A stretch of DNA of 64,000 nucleotides from Thaumasiovibrio occultus (GTDB lineage Bacteria; Pseudomonadota; Gammaproteobacteria; Enterobacterales; Vibrionaceae): the NCBI GenBank assembly GCA_019703815.1, contig AP023052.1, forward strand, positions 744,001 to 808,000, given 5' to 3'. Position numbers and translations under genes: made by a program. The notes below the pieces were generated by a model. The model had not been told where the DNA came from. It saw nothing but the letters and a program-made list of their open reading frames with translations, and ran no database searches. Of the stretch, positions 51,883-60,843 are shown piece after piece; within the stretch, counting starts at the first letter, position 1; the number at the start of each line of letters is the position of its first letter.

Positions 51883-53073
51883 ATGAACCCAATTCTCCCT
51901 CTCATCGGTCGCACCGATGCTCTGTTTACGCAAGACATCGCCCAGCATGAAGCTGAGCTTTCTAACATCGTTTCTCAGTCTCGTTTTCTTGTTCTCGGCG
52001 GTGCGGGCTCAATTGGCCAAGCGGTGACTAAAGAGATCTTCAAACGTCATCCGAAAAAGCTTCATGTTGTCGATATCAGCGAAAACAATATGGTGGAATT
52101 GGTCCGCGATATTCGCAGTTCATTTGGCTACATCGACGGTGATTTCCAAACCTTCGCTTTGGACATTGGCTCGATTGAGTACGATGCGTTTATTAAGGCG
52201 GATGGTCAGTACGACTACGTACTAAACTTGTCTGCACTTAAACATGTTCGCAGCGAAAAAGATCCGTTTACCTTGATGCGTATGATCGATGTGAACGTGT
52301 TCAACACCGACAAAACCATTCAACAATCGATCGATGCGGGCGTGAAGAAATACTTCTGCGTCTCGACCGACAAAGCGGCTAACCCAGTCAACATGATGGG
52401 CGCCTCTAAGCGCATTATGGAAATGTTCTTGATGCGCAAGAGCGAACAAATCGCGATTTCTACTGCGCGTTTCGCCAACGTGGCATTTTCCGATGGCTCT
52501 TTGCTGCACGGCTTTAACCAGCGTTTGCAAAAGAACCAGCCGATCGTGGCACCCAACGACATTAAGCGTTACTTCGTGACGCCACAAGAATCAGGCGAGT
52601 TGTGTTTGATGTCGTGCATTTTTGGTGAAAATCGTGACATTTTCTTCCCGAAATTGAGTGAAGCATTGCACCTGATTACTTTTGCTGATATCGCGGTGAA
52701 ATATCTTGAGCAGCGTGGCTACGAGCCTTATTTGTGTGCCAACGAAGACGAAGCGCGTGAACTGGCGCACACGCTGCCTGAACAAGGCAAGTGGCCATGC
52801 CTGTTCACTGAAAGTGATACCACTGGTGAAAAAGACTTCGAAGAATTCTTTACTGACAACGAAACGCTCGACATGGCGCGTTTTGACAACCTTGGCGTGA
52901 TCAAAAACGAGCCATTGTACGAGCCTGAAAAGTTGGCGCTGTTTGAATCGACCATCGCGCAGATGAAAACAGATCGTGCTTGGACCAAAGAGCAAATCGT
53001 TGAGCTGTTTTTTGCCATGATCCCAGATTTTGGTCATAAAGAGACTGGCAAATACCTCGACAGCAAGATGTAA
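51883..53073 (+). CDS. legB: Nucleotide-sugar 4,6-dehydratase LegB
   Basis: 396-residue SDR of the capsular polysaccharide dehydratase type; starts the legionaminic acid route by 4,6-dehydration of a GDP- or UDP-GlcNAc. It has the Rossmann motif GGAGSIGQA near 39-47, VSTDKAANPVNMMGASKR (about 170-187, containing the catalytic region) and the extra C-terminal segment FTESDTTGEKDFEEFF typical of LegB proteins. The ATG at 51883 matches the family start LLPLIGR; a longer frame upstream is unconserved. Ribosome binding site is weak. First gene after the ops element. Confidence 0.9.
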   Translation: MNPILPLIGRTDALFTQDIAQHEAELSNIVSQSRFLVLGGAGSIGQAVTKEIFKRHPKKLHVVDISENNMVELVRDIRSSFGYIDGDFQTFALDIGSIEYDAFIKADGQYDYVLNLSALKHVRSEKDPFTLMRMIDVNVFNTDKTIQQSIDAGVKKYFCVSTDKAANPVNMMGASKRIMEMFLMRKSEQIAISTARFANVAFSDGSLLHGFNQRLQKNQPIVAPNDIKRYFVTPQESGELCLMSCIFGENRDIFFPKLSEALHLITFADIAVKYLEQRGYEPYLCANEDEARELAHTLPEQGKWPCLFTESDTTGEKDFEEFFTDNETLDMARFDNLGVIKNEPLYEPEKLALFESTIAQMKTDRAWTKEQIVELFFAMIPDFGHKETGKYLDSKM

Positions 53074-53082
53074 GGAATGAGC

Positions 53083-54234
53083 ATGAAACCGTCATCGATT
53101 GTCGAGTTTGTTCGCGACACCTACCAAACCAACGATTTCATTCCGCTGCACGCGCCGACCTTTGATGGCAACGAAAAAGCGTATGTGATGGAAACCATCG
53201 ACAGCACCTTCGTCTCGAGTGTGGGTAAGTTTGTTGATGAATTTGAACATAAAATTGAAGCCTTTACAGGCACGGCGAAAGCGGTGGCCACCGTTAACGG
53301 TACGGCTGCATTGCACGCGGCGCTTTACATGGCGGGCGTTGAGCGCGGTGATTTTGTGATCACCCAAGCGCTGACGTTTGTCGCGACTTGTAATGCGCTA
53401 TACCACATGGGCGCGGAGCCTATTTTTGTCGATGTATCGCCAGTGAGTCTGGGCTTATGTCCTAAAGCGCTTGAGCGTTACCTTGAAGAGCACGCAGAAC
53501 TGACCGAGCAAGGCTGTTTCCATAAAGGGCGCAAACAACGCATTAAAGCGGTGGTGCCAATGCATACGTTCGGACATCCAGTAGAATTGGATGAGCTGAT
53601 CGCGCTGTGTCACAAATGGCAACTTGCGCTGGTGGAAGACGCGGCGGAAAGCCTAGGCTCATTTTACAAAGGCCAGCACACCGGCATACTGGGTGAGTTT
53701 GGCGCGGTGAGTTTTAACGGCAACAAGATCATCACCACCGGTGGGGGTGGCATGGTGCTGTGTCGCGATCTGGAAGATGGCAAGCGCACCAAACACGTGA
53801 CCACTACGGCAAAAGTGCCGCACCCGTTTGAGTTCTATCACGATGAAGCGGGCTTTAACTATCGTATGCCAAACCTCAATGCAGCTCTAGGCTGCGCGCA
53901 GATGGAAGTGCTGGATAGCTATTTAGCGCAAAAACGCGTGCTTGCCGCGCGTTATGAGCAGTTTTTTGCTAGCAGTGACATTCGTTTTGTCACGGAGCCA
54001 AGTTACGCGCAGTCAAACTACTGGCTTAATGCCGTGATTTGTCCAGACAGCGAAATGCGCGATGCGCTGCTGGCGGGCACTAATGATGCTGGCGTGATGA
54101 CCCGCCCGATTTGGAAGTTGATGCACCGCTTACCGATGTTTGCCAATGCGCCGCGTGGTGATTTAACGCAATCGGAATTTATTGAAGCGCACTTAGTCAA
54201 CTTGCCAAGTACGCCTGTGGTTCTGGCGGACTGA
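53083..54234 (+). CDS. legC: PLP aminotransferase LegC
   Basis: 383-residue DegT/DnrJ/EryC1/StrS aminotransferase that aminates the 4-keto sugar made by LegB. PLP lysine K215 lies in SFNGNKIITTGGGG, with VEDAAESLGS near 183-192 and the substrate-loop MPNLNAALG near 270. The ATG at 53083 is used because AAGGA is six bases upstream; another ATG lies six bases earlier. Nine bases after legB. Confidence 0.92.
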   Translation: MKPSSIVEFVRDTYQTNDFIPLHAPTFDGNEKAYVMETIDSTFVSSVGKFVDEFEHKIEAFTGTAKAVATVNGTAALHAALYMAGVERGDFVITQALTFVATCNALYHMGAEPIFVDVSPVSLGLCPKALERYLEEHAELTEQGCFHKGRKQRIKAVVPMHTFGHPVELDELIALCHKWQLALVEDAAESLGSFYKGQHTGILGEFGAVSFNGNKIITTGGGGMVLCRDLEDGKRTKHVTTTAKVPHPFEFYHDEAGFNYRMPNLNAALGCAQMEVLDSYLAQKRVLAARYEQFFASSDIRFVTEPSYAQSNYWLNAVICPDSEMRDALLAGTNDAGVMTRPIWKLMHRLPMFANAPRGDLTQSEFIEAHLVNLPSTPVVLAD

Positions 54235-54385
54235 CGCGAAGGTCGCCGATGCGCTTTCGGTTTGCGGCGCAATGAGCCGCTGAGCGGTCAGGCATCGAGC
54301 GGCACTTAATTCGGTTGCAAGGCCACGCTAGATAGAAACTATCAGGCTTTGCAACTGGCTGAGACCTTTCAAAGGAGCGAGTGAC
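54235..54385. other. Spacer between legC and legG with a long imperfect hairpin
   Basis: 151 bp in an otherwise closely packed operon. GGTTGCAAGGCC, TAGATAG, CTATCA and GGCTTTGCAACT (about 54312-54356) can fold back on one another. A separate GC-rich part precedes it. No T run follows. AAAGGAGCGAGTGAC provides the legG ribosome binding site. Confidence 0.55.
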
Positions 54386-55567
54386 ATGACGTCAGCGCAC
54401 AACAAAAAAGTCGCGGTGTTTACTGGCACAAGAGCAGAGTATGGTCTGCTCTTTTGGCTTTTAAAAGACATCCAAAATGATCCGGAATTGCAACTGCAGT
54501 TGCTGGTGTCAGGCATGCATCTCTCGCCAGAGTTTGGTGAAACCTATCAACAAATCGAGCGAGATGGCTTTCACATCGATGAGAAGATTGAGATCTTACT
54601 CTCTTCGGATTCGGCAGTAGGTACTGCGAAAAGCATGGGACTGGGCGTGCTTGGCTTTGCTGATGCGCTGGCGCGTTTAGCCCCTGATGTATTGGTGATT
54701 TTAGGTGACCGCTTTGAAGCATTGGCCGCGGCGCAAACCGCAATGATCCTGCGCATTCCTATCATTCACCTGCACGGCGGCGAGATCACCGAAGGGGCGT
54801 ACGATGATGCCATTCGCCACGCGATCACCAAGTTAAGTTATTTGCATGGCACCTCGACCGAGGAATATCGCCAGCGCGTGATCCAGTTGGGTGAAGCGCC
54901 TGAGCGGGTACGCAATATTGGTGCGATTGGTCTTGACCATCTAAAGCGCGCCGAGTTTATGTCGGTCTCAGAGCTTTCTGAGTCACTCGATTTCTCGTTA
55001 ACAAAGCCTTATTTTTTGGTCACCTACCATCCAGTTACCTTGGGCAATGAAGCGCCAGAAGCGTCATTCCAAGCGCTGCTCAATGCTCTTGATGAACACC
55101 CAGCTCACCAAGTGATTTTGACCTATCCGAACGCCGATGACGGCGGGCGTCGCATTATTCCAATCTTAGAGGCGTACGCCAAAGCGAGACCTGAGCGCGT
55201 CTTGGCGATCCCATCTTTGGGTCAAGTGCGTTACCTAAGCGCGGTGAAGCATGCCGCGGCGGTAGTAGGCAACTCATCCAGTGGTATCATTGAAGTGCCT
55301 GCGTTTGATGTGCCAACCGTCAATATTGGTGCGCGCCAGAAAGGGCGTTTGGCGGCGAAAAGTGTTTTACATTGTGCGCCAACGCAAGCGGCGATCGGTG
55401 ATGCAATGACGCAAGCGCTGTCTCGCAGTTACTGCCAAGATGGGGAAGTGATTGACAACCCTTATGGGCAAGGCGACAGCAGTGGGCAGGTGATTGAGAT
55501 GATCAAATCACTGCAGTTTGACCCATGTAAAACCTTTTTTGATGTCGCTTTTGAGCGAGTGGAGTAA
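54386..55567 (+). CDS. legG: Hydrolysing NDP-sugar 2-epimerase LegG (NeuC family)
   Basis: 393-residue enzyme that removes the nucleotide and epimerises C2, giving 2,4-diacetamido-2,4,6-trideoxy-mannose, the substrate for LegI. N-terminal VFTGTRAEYGLLFWLL, HLHGGEITEGAYDDAIRHA (about 127-145) and VGNSSSGIIEVP (near 288) are the NeuC/UDP-GlcNAc 2-epimerase signatures. Preceded by a strong AAGGAG. NeuC and LegG are hard to tell apart by motif; the 4,6-dehydratase and aminotransferase beside it favour LegG. Confidence 0.9.
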   Translation: MTSAHNKKVAVFTGTRAEYGLLFWLLKDIQNDPELQLQLLVSGMHLSPEFGETYQQIERDGFHIDEKIEILLSSDSAVGTAKSMGLGVLGFADALARLAPDVLVILGDRFEALAAAQTAMILRIPIIHLHGGEITEGAYDDAIRHAITKLSYLHGTSTEEYRQRVIQLGEAPERVRNIGAIGLDHLKRAEFMSVSELSESLDFSLTKPYFLVTYHPVTLGNEAPEASFQALLNALDEHPAHQVILTYPNADDGGRRIIPILEAYAKARPERVLAIPSLGQVRYLSAVKHAAAVVGNSSSGIIEVPAFDVPTVNIGARQKGRLAAKSVLHCAPTQAAIGDAMTQALSRSYCQDGEVIDNPYGQGDSSGQVIEMIKSLQFDPCKTFFDVAFERVE

Positions 55568-55570
55568 CCC

Positions 55571-56644
55571 ATGACCCTAATTATTGCTGAAGCCGGCGTG
55601 AATCATAATGGCGATGAAGCCTTGGCGTTTCAGTTAGTGGATGCGGCCCATCAAGCGGGCGCGGACATTGTGAAATTCCAAACCTTTAAAGCGAAAAATT
55701 TGGTGACCGAGCAGGCCAAACAAGCTGAATACCAAGTCACCAACACCCAAAAAGAAGAATCGCAGTTGGCGATGCTAAGCCGTTTAGAGCTCTCTTATGA
55801 GGTGCATCATCAATTGGTGCAGCATTGTCAATCGCTGGGGATTGAGTTTCTCTCGACCGCGTTCGACTCAGAAAGTCTGGTATTCTTGGTGCAAGACTTG
55901 GGTTTGAAGCGCCTTAAGCTGCCATCTGGCGAGCTAACCAATGCGCCTTTGGTGCTTGAGCATGCTCGCACTGGGTGCGATTTGATTGTTTCCACTGGCA
56001 TGGCAACCATGGCCGAAATTGAAACCGCACTGGGCGTGATCGCCTTTGGTTACACCGCTGAGCGCGATGCCGAGCCATCGATGCAAGCATTCCAAGAGGC
56101 GTACGCCTCGGCGTTGGGGCAACAAGCACTGAAAGAAAAAGTGACCATCTTGCACTGCACCACCGAATACCCTGCGCCAATGGAAGAGATCAATTTGCGC
56201 GCGATGGACACCTTAGGCAGCGCGTTTGATTTACCAGCGGGCTATTCTGATCACAGCGAAGGGATCACCATTCCTATTGCTGCGGTGGCGCGCGGCGCGG
56301 TACTGATTGAAAAGCACTTCACTCTCGATAAAAACATGGAAGGGCCGGATCATAAAGCGTCCCTTGAGCCACATGAGCTGGCAGCCATGGTGACGGCGAT
56401 CCGTCAAGTGGAAGTGGCGCTGGGTAGCCGCGTAAAATCGCCTACCGTGTCGGAAGTGAAAAACAAGGCCGTAGCGCGAAAAAGCTTGGTGGCCGCGCGT
56501 GCGATCAAAGCGGGCGAAGCCTTTGATGCCGATAATGTCACCATCAAACGTCCGGGCTCTGGTCAATCACCATACCATTATTGGGATTTGCTCAAGCGCC
56601 GCGCAGGACAAGATTACCAAGCCGGAGATCTGATCTTTGAATAA
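55571..56644 (+). CDS. legI: N,N'-diacetyllegionaminate synthase LegI (NeuB family)
   Basis: 357-residue NeuB-type synthase that condenses the six-carbon sugar with phosphoenolpyruvate to form the nonulosonic acid. AEAGVNHNGD at 7-16, KFQTFKAKNLV near 35, and PAGYSDHSEGI near 222 are the family signatures; a C-terminal SAF/antifreeze-like domain covers about 290-357. Three bases after legG. Confidence 0.93.
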   Translation: MTLIIAEAGVNHNGDEALAFQLVDAAHQAGADIVKFQTFKAKNLVTEQAKQAEYQVTNTQKEESQLAMLSRLELSYEVHHQLVQHCQSLGIEFLSTAFDSESLVFLVQDLGLKRLKLPSGELTNAPLVLEHARTGCDLIVSTGMATMAEIETALGVIAFGYTAERDAEPSMQAFQEAYASALGQQALKEKVTILHCTTEYPAPMEEINLRAMDTLGSAFDLPAGYSDHSEGITIPIAAVARGAVLIEKHFTLDKNMEGPDHKASLEPHELAAMVTAIRQVEVALGSRVKSPTVSEVKNKAVARKSLVAARAIKAGEAFDADNVTIKRPGSGQSPYHYWDLLKRRAGQDYQAGDLIFE

Positions 56645-57305
56645 ACTCGATAGACCGATTGTACTGATCGGTGGCGGTGGGCATGCTGCGGTGTTAGCGG
56701 ATCTGTTGCTGCGCCAAGGCGAAACCATCGCGGCAGTGATAGCCCCCGATGAGATTGCCGAGCGCGGCGTGTTTGCCCAGTTACTGCAATTGGGCACGGC
56801 GCACCATCGTCAAGACAGCGATGTTGCGCAGTTTACGCCAGAGTCGGTCTATTTGGTGAATGGGTTAGGGATGATGCCGAAATCGAACTTTCGCAAGCGT
56901 CTTAATCAAGCGTTTCTTGCCAAGGGATATCAGTTTGCCTCAGTGATTGCCACAAGCGCAGAGATCTCCCCTTTTGCCACGCTCGAAGATGGGGTGCAAA
57001 TTCTCGCTGGGGCGATCGTCCAAGCGGGCGCGCGCATTGGCGCGCACTGCATCGTCAATACCGCTGCCATGGTCGAGCACGATTGCGAGCTTGGGCAATA
57101 CAACCACCTTGCGCCGCGCGCGACCTTGTGTGGCCAAGTCTGTACGGGTGACGATGTGTATATCGGCGCGGGTGCGACGTTGATTCAATGCTTATCATTG
57201 GGCGCTGGCGCGATCGTTGGCGCTGGGGCAATACTGACCCGCGATCTTGCGGCTGGCGAAATCGCCTATCCAGCGAGAGCTGTAATTAAAACAATTGAAA
57301 ATTAA
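56637..57305 (+). CDS. NeuD/LegH-like sugar acyltransferase
   Basis: 222-residue protein of the NeuD family: N-terminal PglD-like domain (VLIGGGGHAAVLADLL, 9-24) and a C-terminal left-handed beta-helix of hexapeptide repeats with the NTAAMVEHDCELGQYNHLAPRA block near 138-160, where H is the catalytic base. It probably N-acetylates the 4-amino sugar (LegH/PglD role) or O-acetylates the product. TTG start at 56637 overlaps the end of legI; GGAG is nine bases upstream. The operon has no other acetyltransferase, so the LegH role is likely. Confidence 0.85.
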   Translation: MNKLDRPIVLIGGGGHAAVLADLLLRQGETIAAVIAPDEIAERGVFAQLLQLGTAHHRQDSDVAQFTPESVYLVNGLGMMPKSNFRKRLNQAFLAKGYQFASVIATSAEISPFATLEDGVQILAGAIVQAGARIGAHCIVNTAAMVEHDCELGQYNHLAPRATLCGQVCTGDDVYIGAGATLIQCLSLGAGAIVGAGAILTRDLAAGEIAYPARAVIKTIEN

Positions 57306-57318
57306 AGAAAGGTGATCC

Positions 57319-58380
57319 ATGAGCCACTGTTGGAATAACGTGCTGATCAAACCCGACAATACCATGCGTGATGCTTTGGAAATCATCAACAATGAGGCGC
57401 TGCGTGTGGTGCTGGTGGTTGATGAAGCGCAGCGTTTGCTGGGGGTGGTCACCGATGGGGATATCCGTCGAGGCTTGCTGAAAAATTTACCGCTGACGGA
57501 AACCGTCGACAAGGTGATGAACACGTCTCCGACTTTTGCAGCGGTGGGCACCTCACGTGACGATTTGATTGCCCTGATGGAGCAACGCGGGATCTTGTCG
57601 GTGCCACTGATTGATGATGATGGCGTTATTGTCGGACTAGAAACGCTCCATGGGGCGTTACATCAGCCAAAGCATGCTAACCCTGTATTCATTATGGCTG
57701 GGGGGTTTGGTACTCGACTGCGTCCATTAACCGACAGTTGCCCCAAACCAATGTTAAAAATTGGCAATAAACCCATTTTAGAAACGGTGATCCGTAGCTT
57801 TATTAAAGCGGGCTTTGAGAATTTCTACATTTCGACGCATTACATGCCAGAACAAATCGAGGCGCATTTTGGTGATGGTAGCGATCTGGGTGTTTCCATT
57901 ACCTACGTGTACGAAGAAAGCCCACTTGGTACCGGTGGCGCGTTGGGTTTACTGCCCCAAGATCTGCCGAAAGATTTGCCGCTCATCATGATGAATGGTG
58001 ACGTGTTGACCAAAGTCGATTTTCAGCGTCTACTCGATTTCCATGTGGAAAATGATGCGGATGCCACCATGTGTGTGCGCGAATACGAATATCAAATCCC
58101 GTACGGCGTGATCAACGGCGAAGGTAACAAAATCGTCGGTATGGTGGAAAAGCCGATTCAACGCTTCTTTGTTAATGCTGGGATTTATGTTGTCTCACCG
58201 CGCGTGATCCAATCGGTGCCGATGAACCATCGCATCGACATGCCAACCCTGCTTGAAGAGCACATGAACGAGCGTGACAAGATCATGATGTTCCCAATTC
58301 ACGAATACTGGCTCGATATCGGTCGTATGGACGACTTTAATCGTGCTCAAGCTGACATTCATACCTTGGGAATGGACTGA
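57319..58380 (+). CDS. ptmE: Glucosamine-1-phosphate guanylyltransferase-like PtmE
   Basis: 353-residue fusion: two CBS motifs at about 10-120, then a nucleotidyltransferase domain (FIMAGGFGTRLRPLTDSCPKP, roughly 128-148, and NGDVLTKVDF near 230). This CBS-NTP-transferase layout is that of Campylobacter PtmE, which makes GDP-glucosamine for the GDP-linked legionaminic route. The CBS part may sense nucleotides. AAGG precedes the ATG at good spacing. Nucleotide specificity is inferred from the architecture and context. Confidence 0.85.
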   Translation: MSHCWNNVLIKPDNTMRDALEIINNEALRVVLVVDEAQRLLGVVTDGDIRRGLLKNLPLTETVDKVMNTSPTFAAVGTSRDDLIALMEQRGILSVPLIDDDGVIVGLETLHGALHQPKHANPVFIMAGGFGTRLRPLTDSCPKPMLKIGNKPILETVIRSFIKAGFENFYISTHYMPEQIEAHFGDGSDLGVSITYVYEESPLGTGGALGLLPQDLPKDLPLIMMNGDVLTKVDFQRLLDFHVENDADATMCVREYEYQIPYGVINGEGNKIVGMVEKPIQRFFVNAGIYVVSPRVIQSVPMNHRIDMPTLLEEHMNERDKIMMFPIHEYWLDIGRMDDFNRAQADIHTLGMD

Positions 58381-59379
58381 ATGAACGTACCTTCTTCTAT
58401 AAGTAAAGTCGCGGTGATTGGGTTGGGCAATATCGCGACTCGTCATCGTCGCAACCTAAAAGCGCTGTATCCAAATGTCACGTTGCTTGCGATGTCAGCG
58501 AGTGGTCGAATTCCTGAAGAAGCGATCAGCGATTGTGATGGGATAGTCGGTAGCATTGATGAATTGATTGCTCAACGAGTGCAACTTGTCATTGTGGCAT
58601 CGCCAGCACCATTTCACGCTCGCCACGCCATAGCATTACTCGAAGCGAATATACCCGTTCTGATAGAAAAGCCATTGGCGACAACCAGCGAGGATTGCCA
58701 AGCTATCTGTAAGGCTGCTGAACGAAGTGGTACGCCTGTCGCGGTTGGCTATTGCTTACGTTACTTAAGTTCCGCTCTGCAGATCAAAGCTCTGTTCGAG
58801 CAAGGAATTCTTGGAGAGTTGTATCACGCGCATATAGAGATTGGTCAGTACCTACCGGATTGGCGCCCGAGCAAAGACTACCGTGAATGTGTGTCGGCAC
58901 GCCCAGAACTGGGTGGCGGTGCATTGTTAGAACTCAGCCATGAACTCGATTACAGCCAATGGTTGCTAGGGCCCTTAGCGGTTCAACATGCCATTTTGCG
59001 TTCTTCTCATGAACTTGGCCTTGAGGTTGAAGACAGTGCAGATGTCATGAGCACGACGCAATCTGGCGCGGTGGTGACCATTCATCTTGATTTCCTACAG
59101 CGTCAAGCGTATCGACGTTGCCGTTTTGTCGGTCAGTTGGGCGCTTTAGAGTGGGATTTGATTGGTAACGCGATTTATTTCACTGATGGTGAAGGGCGAC
59201 GTGCTCTTTACAGTGAACCTGAGTGGGATAAAAACCAAATGTATTTAGAGATGGTTCGTGATTTTGTGGCTGCCACTCAGCACCAAACCAACCAAGCGAT
59301 TACTCTGCAAGAAGCGAGCTTGAGTGTGTCTCTTATCGAAAAAATTAAGCAACAGGCTCAGCCTAAAGCGGTGAGTTGA
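58381..59379 (+). CDS. ptmF: Gfo/Idh/MocA-family oxidoreductase, PtmF-like
   Basis: 332-residue NAD(P)-dependent oxidoreductase with Rossmann motif VIGLGNIATRH (12-22) and EKPLATTSEDC near 92-102, typical of the Gfo/Idh/MocA family. It starts directly after the ptmE stop and precedes legF, the position of ptmF in the Campylobacter ptm cluster, where PtmF and PtmA are implicated in supplying the amino-sugar precursor. The exact reaction here is not known. Confidence 0.8.
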   Translation: MNVPSSISKVAVIGLGNIATRHRRNLKALYPNVTLLAMSASGRIPEEAISDCDGIVGSIDELIAQRVQLVIVASPAPFHARHAIALLEANIPVLIEKPLATTSEDCQAICKAAERSGTPVAVGYCLRYLSSALQIKALFEQGILGELYHAHIEIGQYLPDWRPSKDYRECVSARPELGGGALLELSHELDYSQWLLGPLAVQHAILRSSHELGLEVEDSADVMSTTQSGAVVTIHLDFLQRQAYRRCRFVGQLGALEWDLIGNAIYFTDGEGRRALYSEPEWDKNQMYLEMVRDFVAATQHQTNQAITLQEASLSVSLIEKIKQQAQPKAVS

Positions 59380-59380
59380 G

Positions 59381-60073
59381 ATGATGAAGAACTTTGCTTT
59401 TATCTTTGTTCGTGGTGGTTCTAAAGGATTACCACGTAAAAACATTAAGTTACTTGCTGGCAAGCCATTACTGCAATATTCGGTTGATACCGCGCTGGCT
59501 GTGCCGTCTATTGATCAAGTGTTTGTCTCCACGGAAGATGCCGAAATTGCTGACGTTGCTCGCCGCTCTGGTGCAGTTGTGATTGATCGTCCTGTGGAGC
59601 TGGCAAGCGACACCAGCCCGGAATGGCTTTCATGGCGTCATGCAATCGAGTGGGCGAAAGAGCATTATGGTGCATTTGATGGGTTTGTTAGCCTGCCAGC
59701 CACGAGTCCGCTGAGATCTGTTGATGATGTCGAAGCGGCTATGCGAAAACGCATTGAGGCGAAGGCCGATATTTGTATCTCAGTGACACCAGCAAGTCGA
59801 AGCCCTTATTTCAATATGGTCAAGCACACGGATGCAGGATTTGTTGAACTCGTGAACAAACCACAAGGTGAAGTGACGCGCCGCCAAGATGCGCCAGAAG
59901 TGTTCGATATCACCACTGTGGTTTACGCGACAACGCCAGATTTTGTGCTTAATCACTATGGCATCTTTACTGGAAAGGTCACCAGCATCGAAGTGCCCAA
60001 AGAGCGTGCGGTGGATATCGATGATATTTACGATTTTAAATTGGCAGAAGCGATTGTGCAGGAGCAGTGCTAA
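59381..60073 (+). CDS. legF: CMP-N,N'-diacetyllegionaminate synthetase LegF
   Basis: 230-residue CMP-nonulosonate synthetase of the NeuA/PseF/LegF family; activates the sugar with CTP. The N-terminal motif FVRGGSKGLPRKN (8-20) and SLPATSPLRSVDDVE near 103-117 are conserved. Starts one base after ptmF and shares its last base with the ATG of the next gene. Confidence 0.9.
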   Translation: MMKNFAFIFVRGGSKGLPRKNIKLLAGKPLLQYSVDTALAVPSIDQVFVSTEDAEIADVARRSGAVVIDRPVELASDTSPEWLSWRHAIEWAKEHYGAFDGFVSLPATSPLRSVDDVEAAMRKRIEAKADICISVTPASRSPYFNMVKHTDAGFVELVNKPQGEVTRRQDAPEVFDITTVVYATTPDFVLNHYGIFTGKVTSIEVPKERAVDIDDIYDFKLAEAIVQEQC

Positions 60074-60843
60074 TGGAACGACTACTTGATAATAAAACCA
60101 TCTTGATTGCAGGCGCAGGCGGTTTGTTGGGGACTCAGCTTGTGGCTGCGGTATTGGCGCAAGGTGCCAACGTTATTGCTGCTGATTTGCACGTTGAAGC
60201 GATGCGCGAGCGTTTAGTTAAGCAAGGGGTTCAAATCGGCGATTCTGCGTTGACGCTCACTGAGCTTGATATTACCAGCGAGAGTAGTGTGAAAGGCTTG
60301 TTTGCTCAGTTTGAACGTATTGATGGCGCGGTTAATACGACTTACCCACGTAATAAAACTTACGGCGCACACTTTTATGATGTCACGCTTGAGAGTTTTA
60401 ACGACAACTTGTCATTACATCTAGGCAGCGCTTTTTTGTTTACTCAGCAATGTGCGAGCTATTTTTCCGCTCGTCAGCAGCCATTTTCGTTGGTCAATAT
60501 TTCCTCTATCTACGGCGTAGTGGCACCTAAGTTCTCGATTTATGATAACACGTCAATGACCATGCCCGTTGAGTATGCTGCGATCAAATCGGCGATCCAA
60601 CATTTGAACAAGTATGTGGTGGCCTATGTGAATGACAGCCGATTCCGCATTAACAGTGTCAGCCCGGGAGGCATCTTCGATCATCAACCTGAAGCGTTTC
60701 TTGAGGCATATAAAAAACAAACTCATGGTGCGGGTATGCTAGATGTGAGTGAGGTACTTGGCTCAGTCATGTTCTTACTGTCAGAACAATCTCGTTACGT
60801 GACTGGTCAGAACATTATTGTCGATGATGGCTTTTCTCTGTGA
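60073..60843 (+). CDS. ptmA: Short-chain dehydrogenase, PtmA-like
   Basis: 256-residue classical SDR: glycine motif AGAGGLLGTQ (13-22), catalytic serine in VNISSIYG near 142 and YAAIK (Y-x3-K) near 170. The ATG at 60073 overlaps the legF stop codon and has CAGGAG upstream; a GTG six bases earlier is less likely. Order ptmE-ptmF-legF-ptmA matches the Campylobacter cluster. Substrate not established. It is the last gene before the AT-rich section. Confidence 0.82.
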   Translation: MERLLDNKTILIAGAGGLLGTQLVAAVLAQGANVIAADLHVEAMRERLVKQGVQIGDSALTLTELDITSESSVKGLFAQFERIDGAVNTTYPRNKTYGAHFYDVTLESFNDNLSLHLGSAFLFTQQCASYFSARQQPFSLVNISSIYGVVAPKFSIYDNTSMTMPVEYAAIKSAIQHLNKYVVAYVNDSRFRINSVSPGGIFDHQPEAFLEAYKKQTHGAGMLDVSEVLGSVMFLLSEQSRYVTGQNIIVDDGFSL

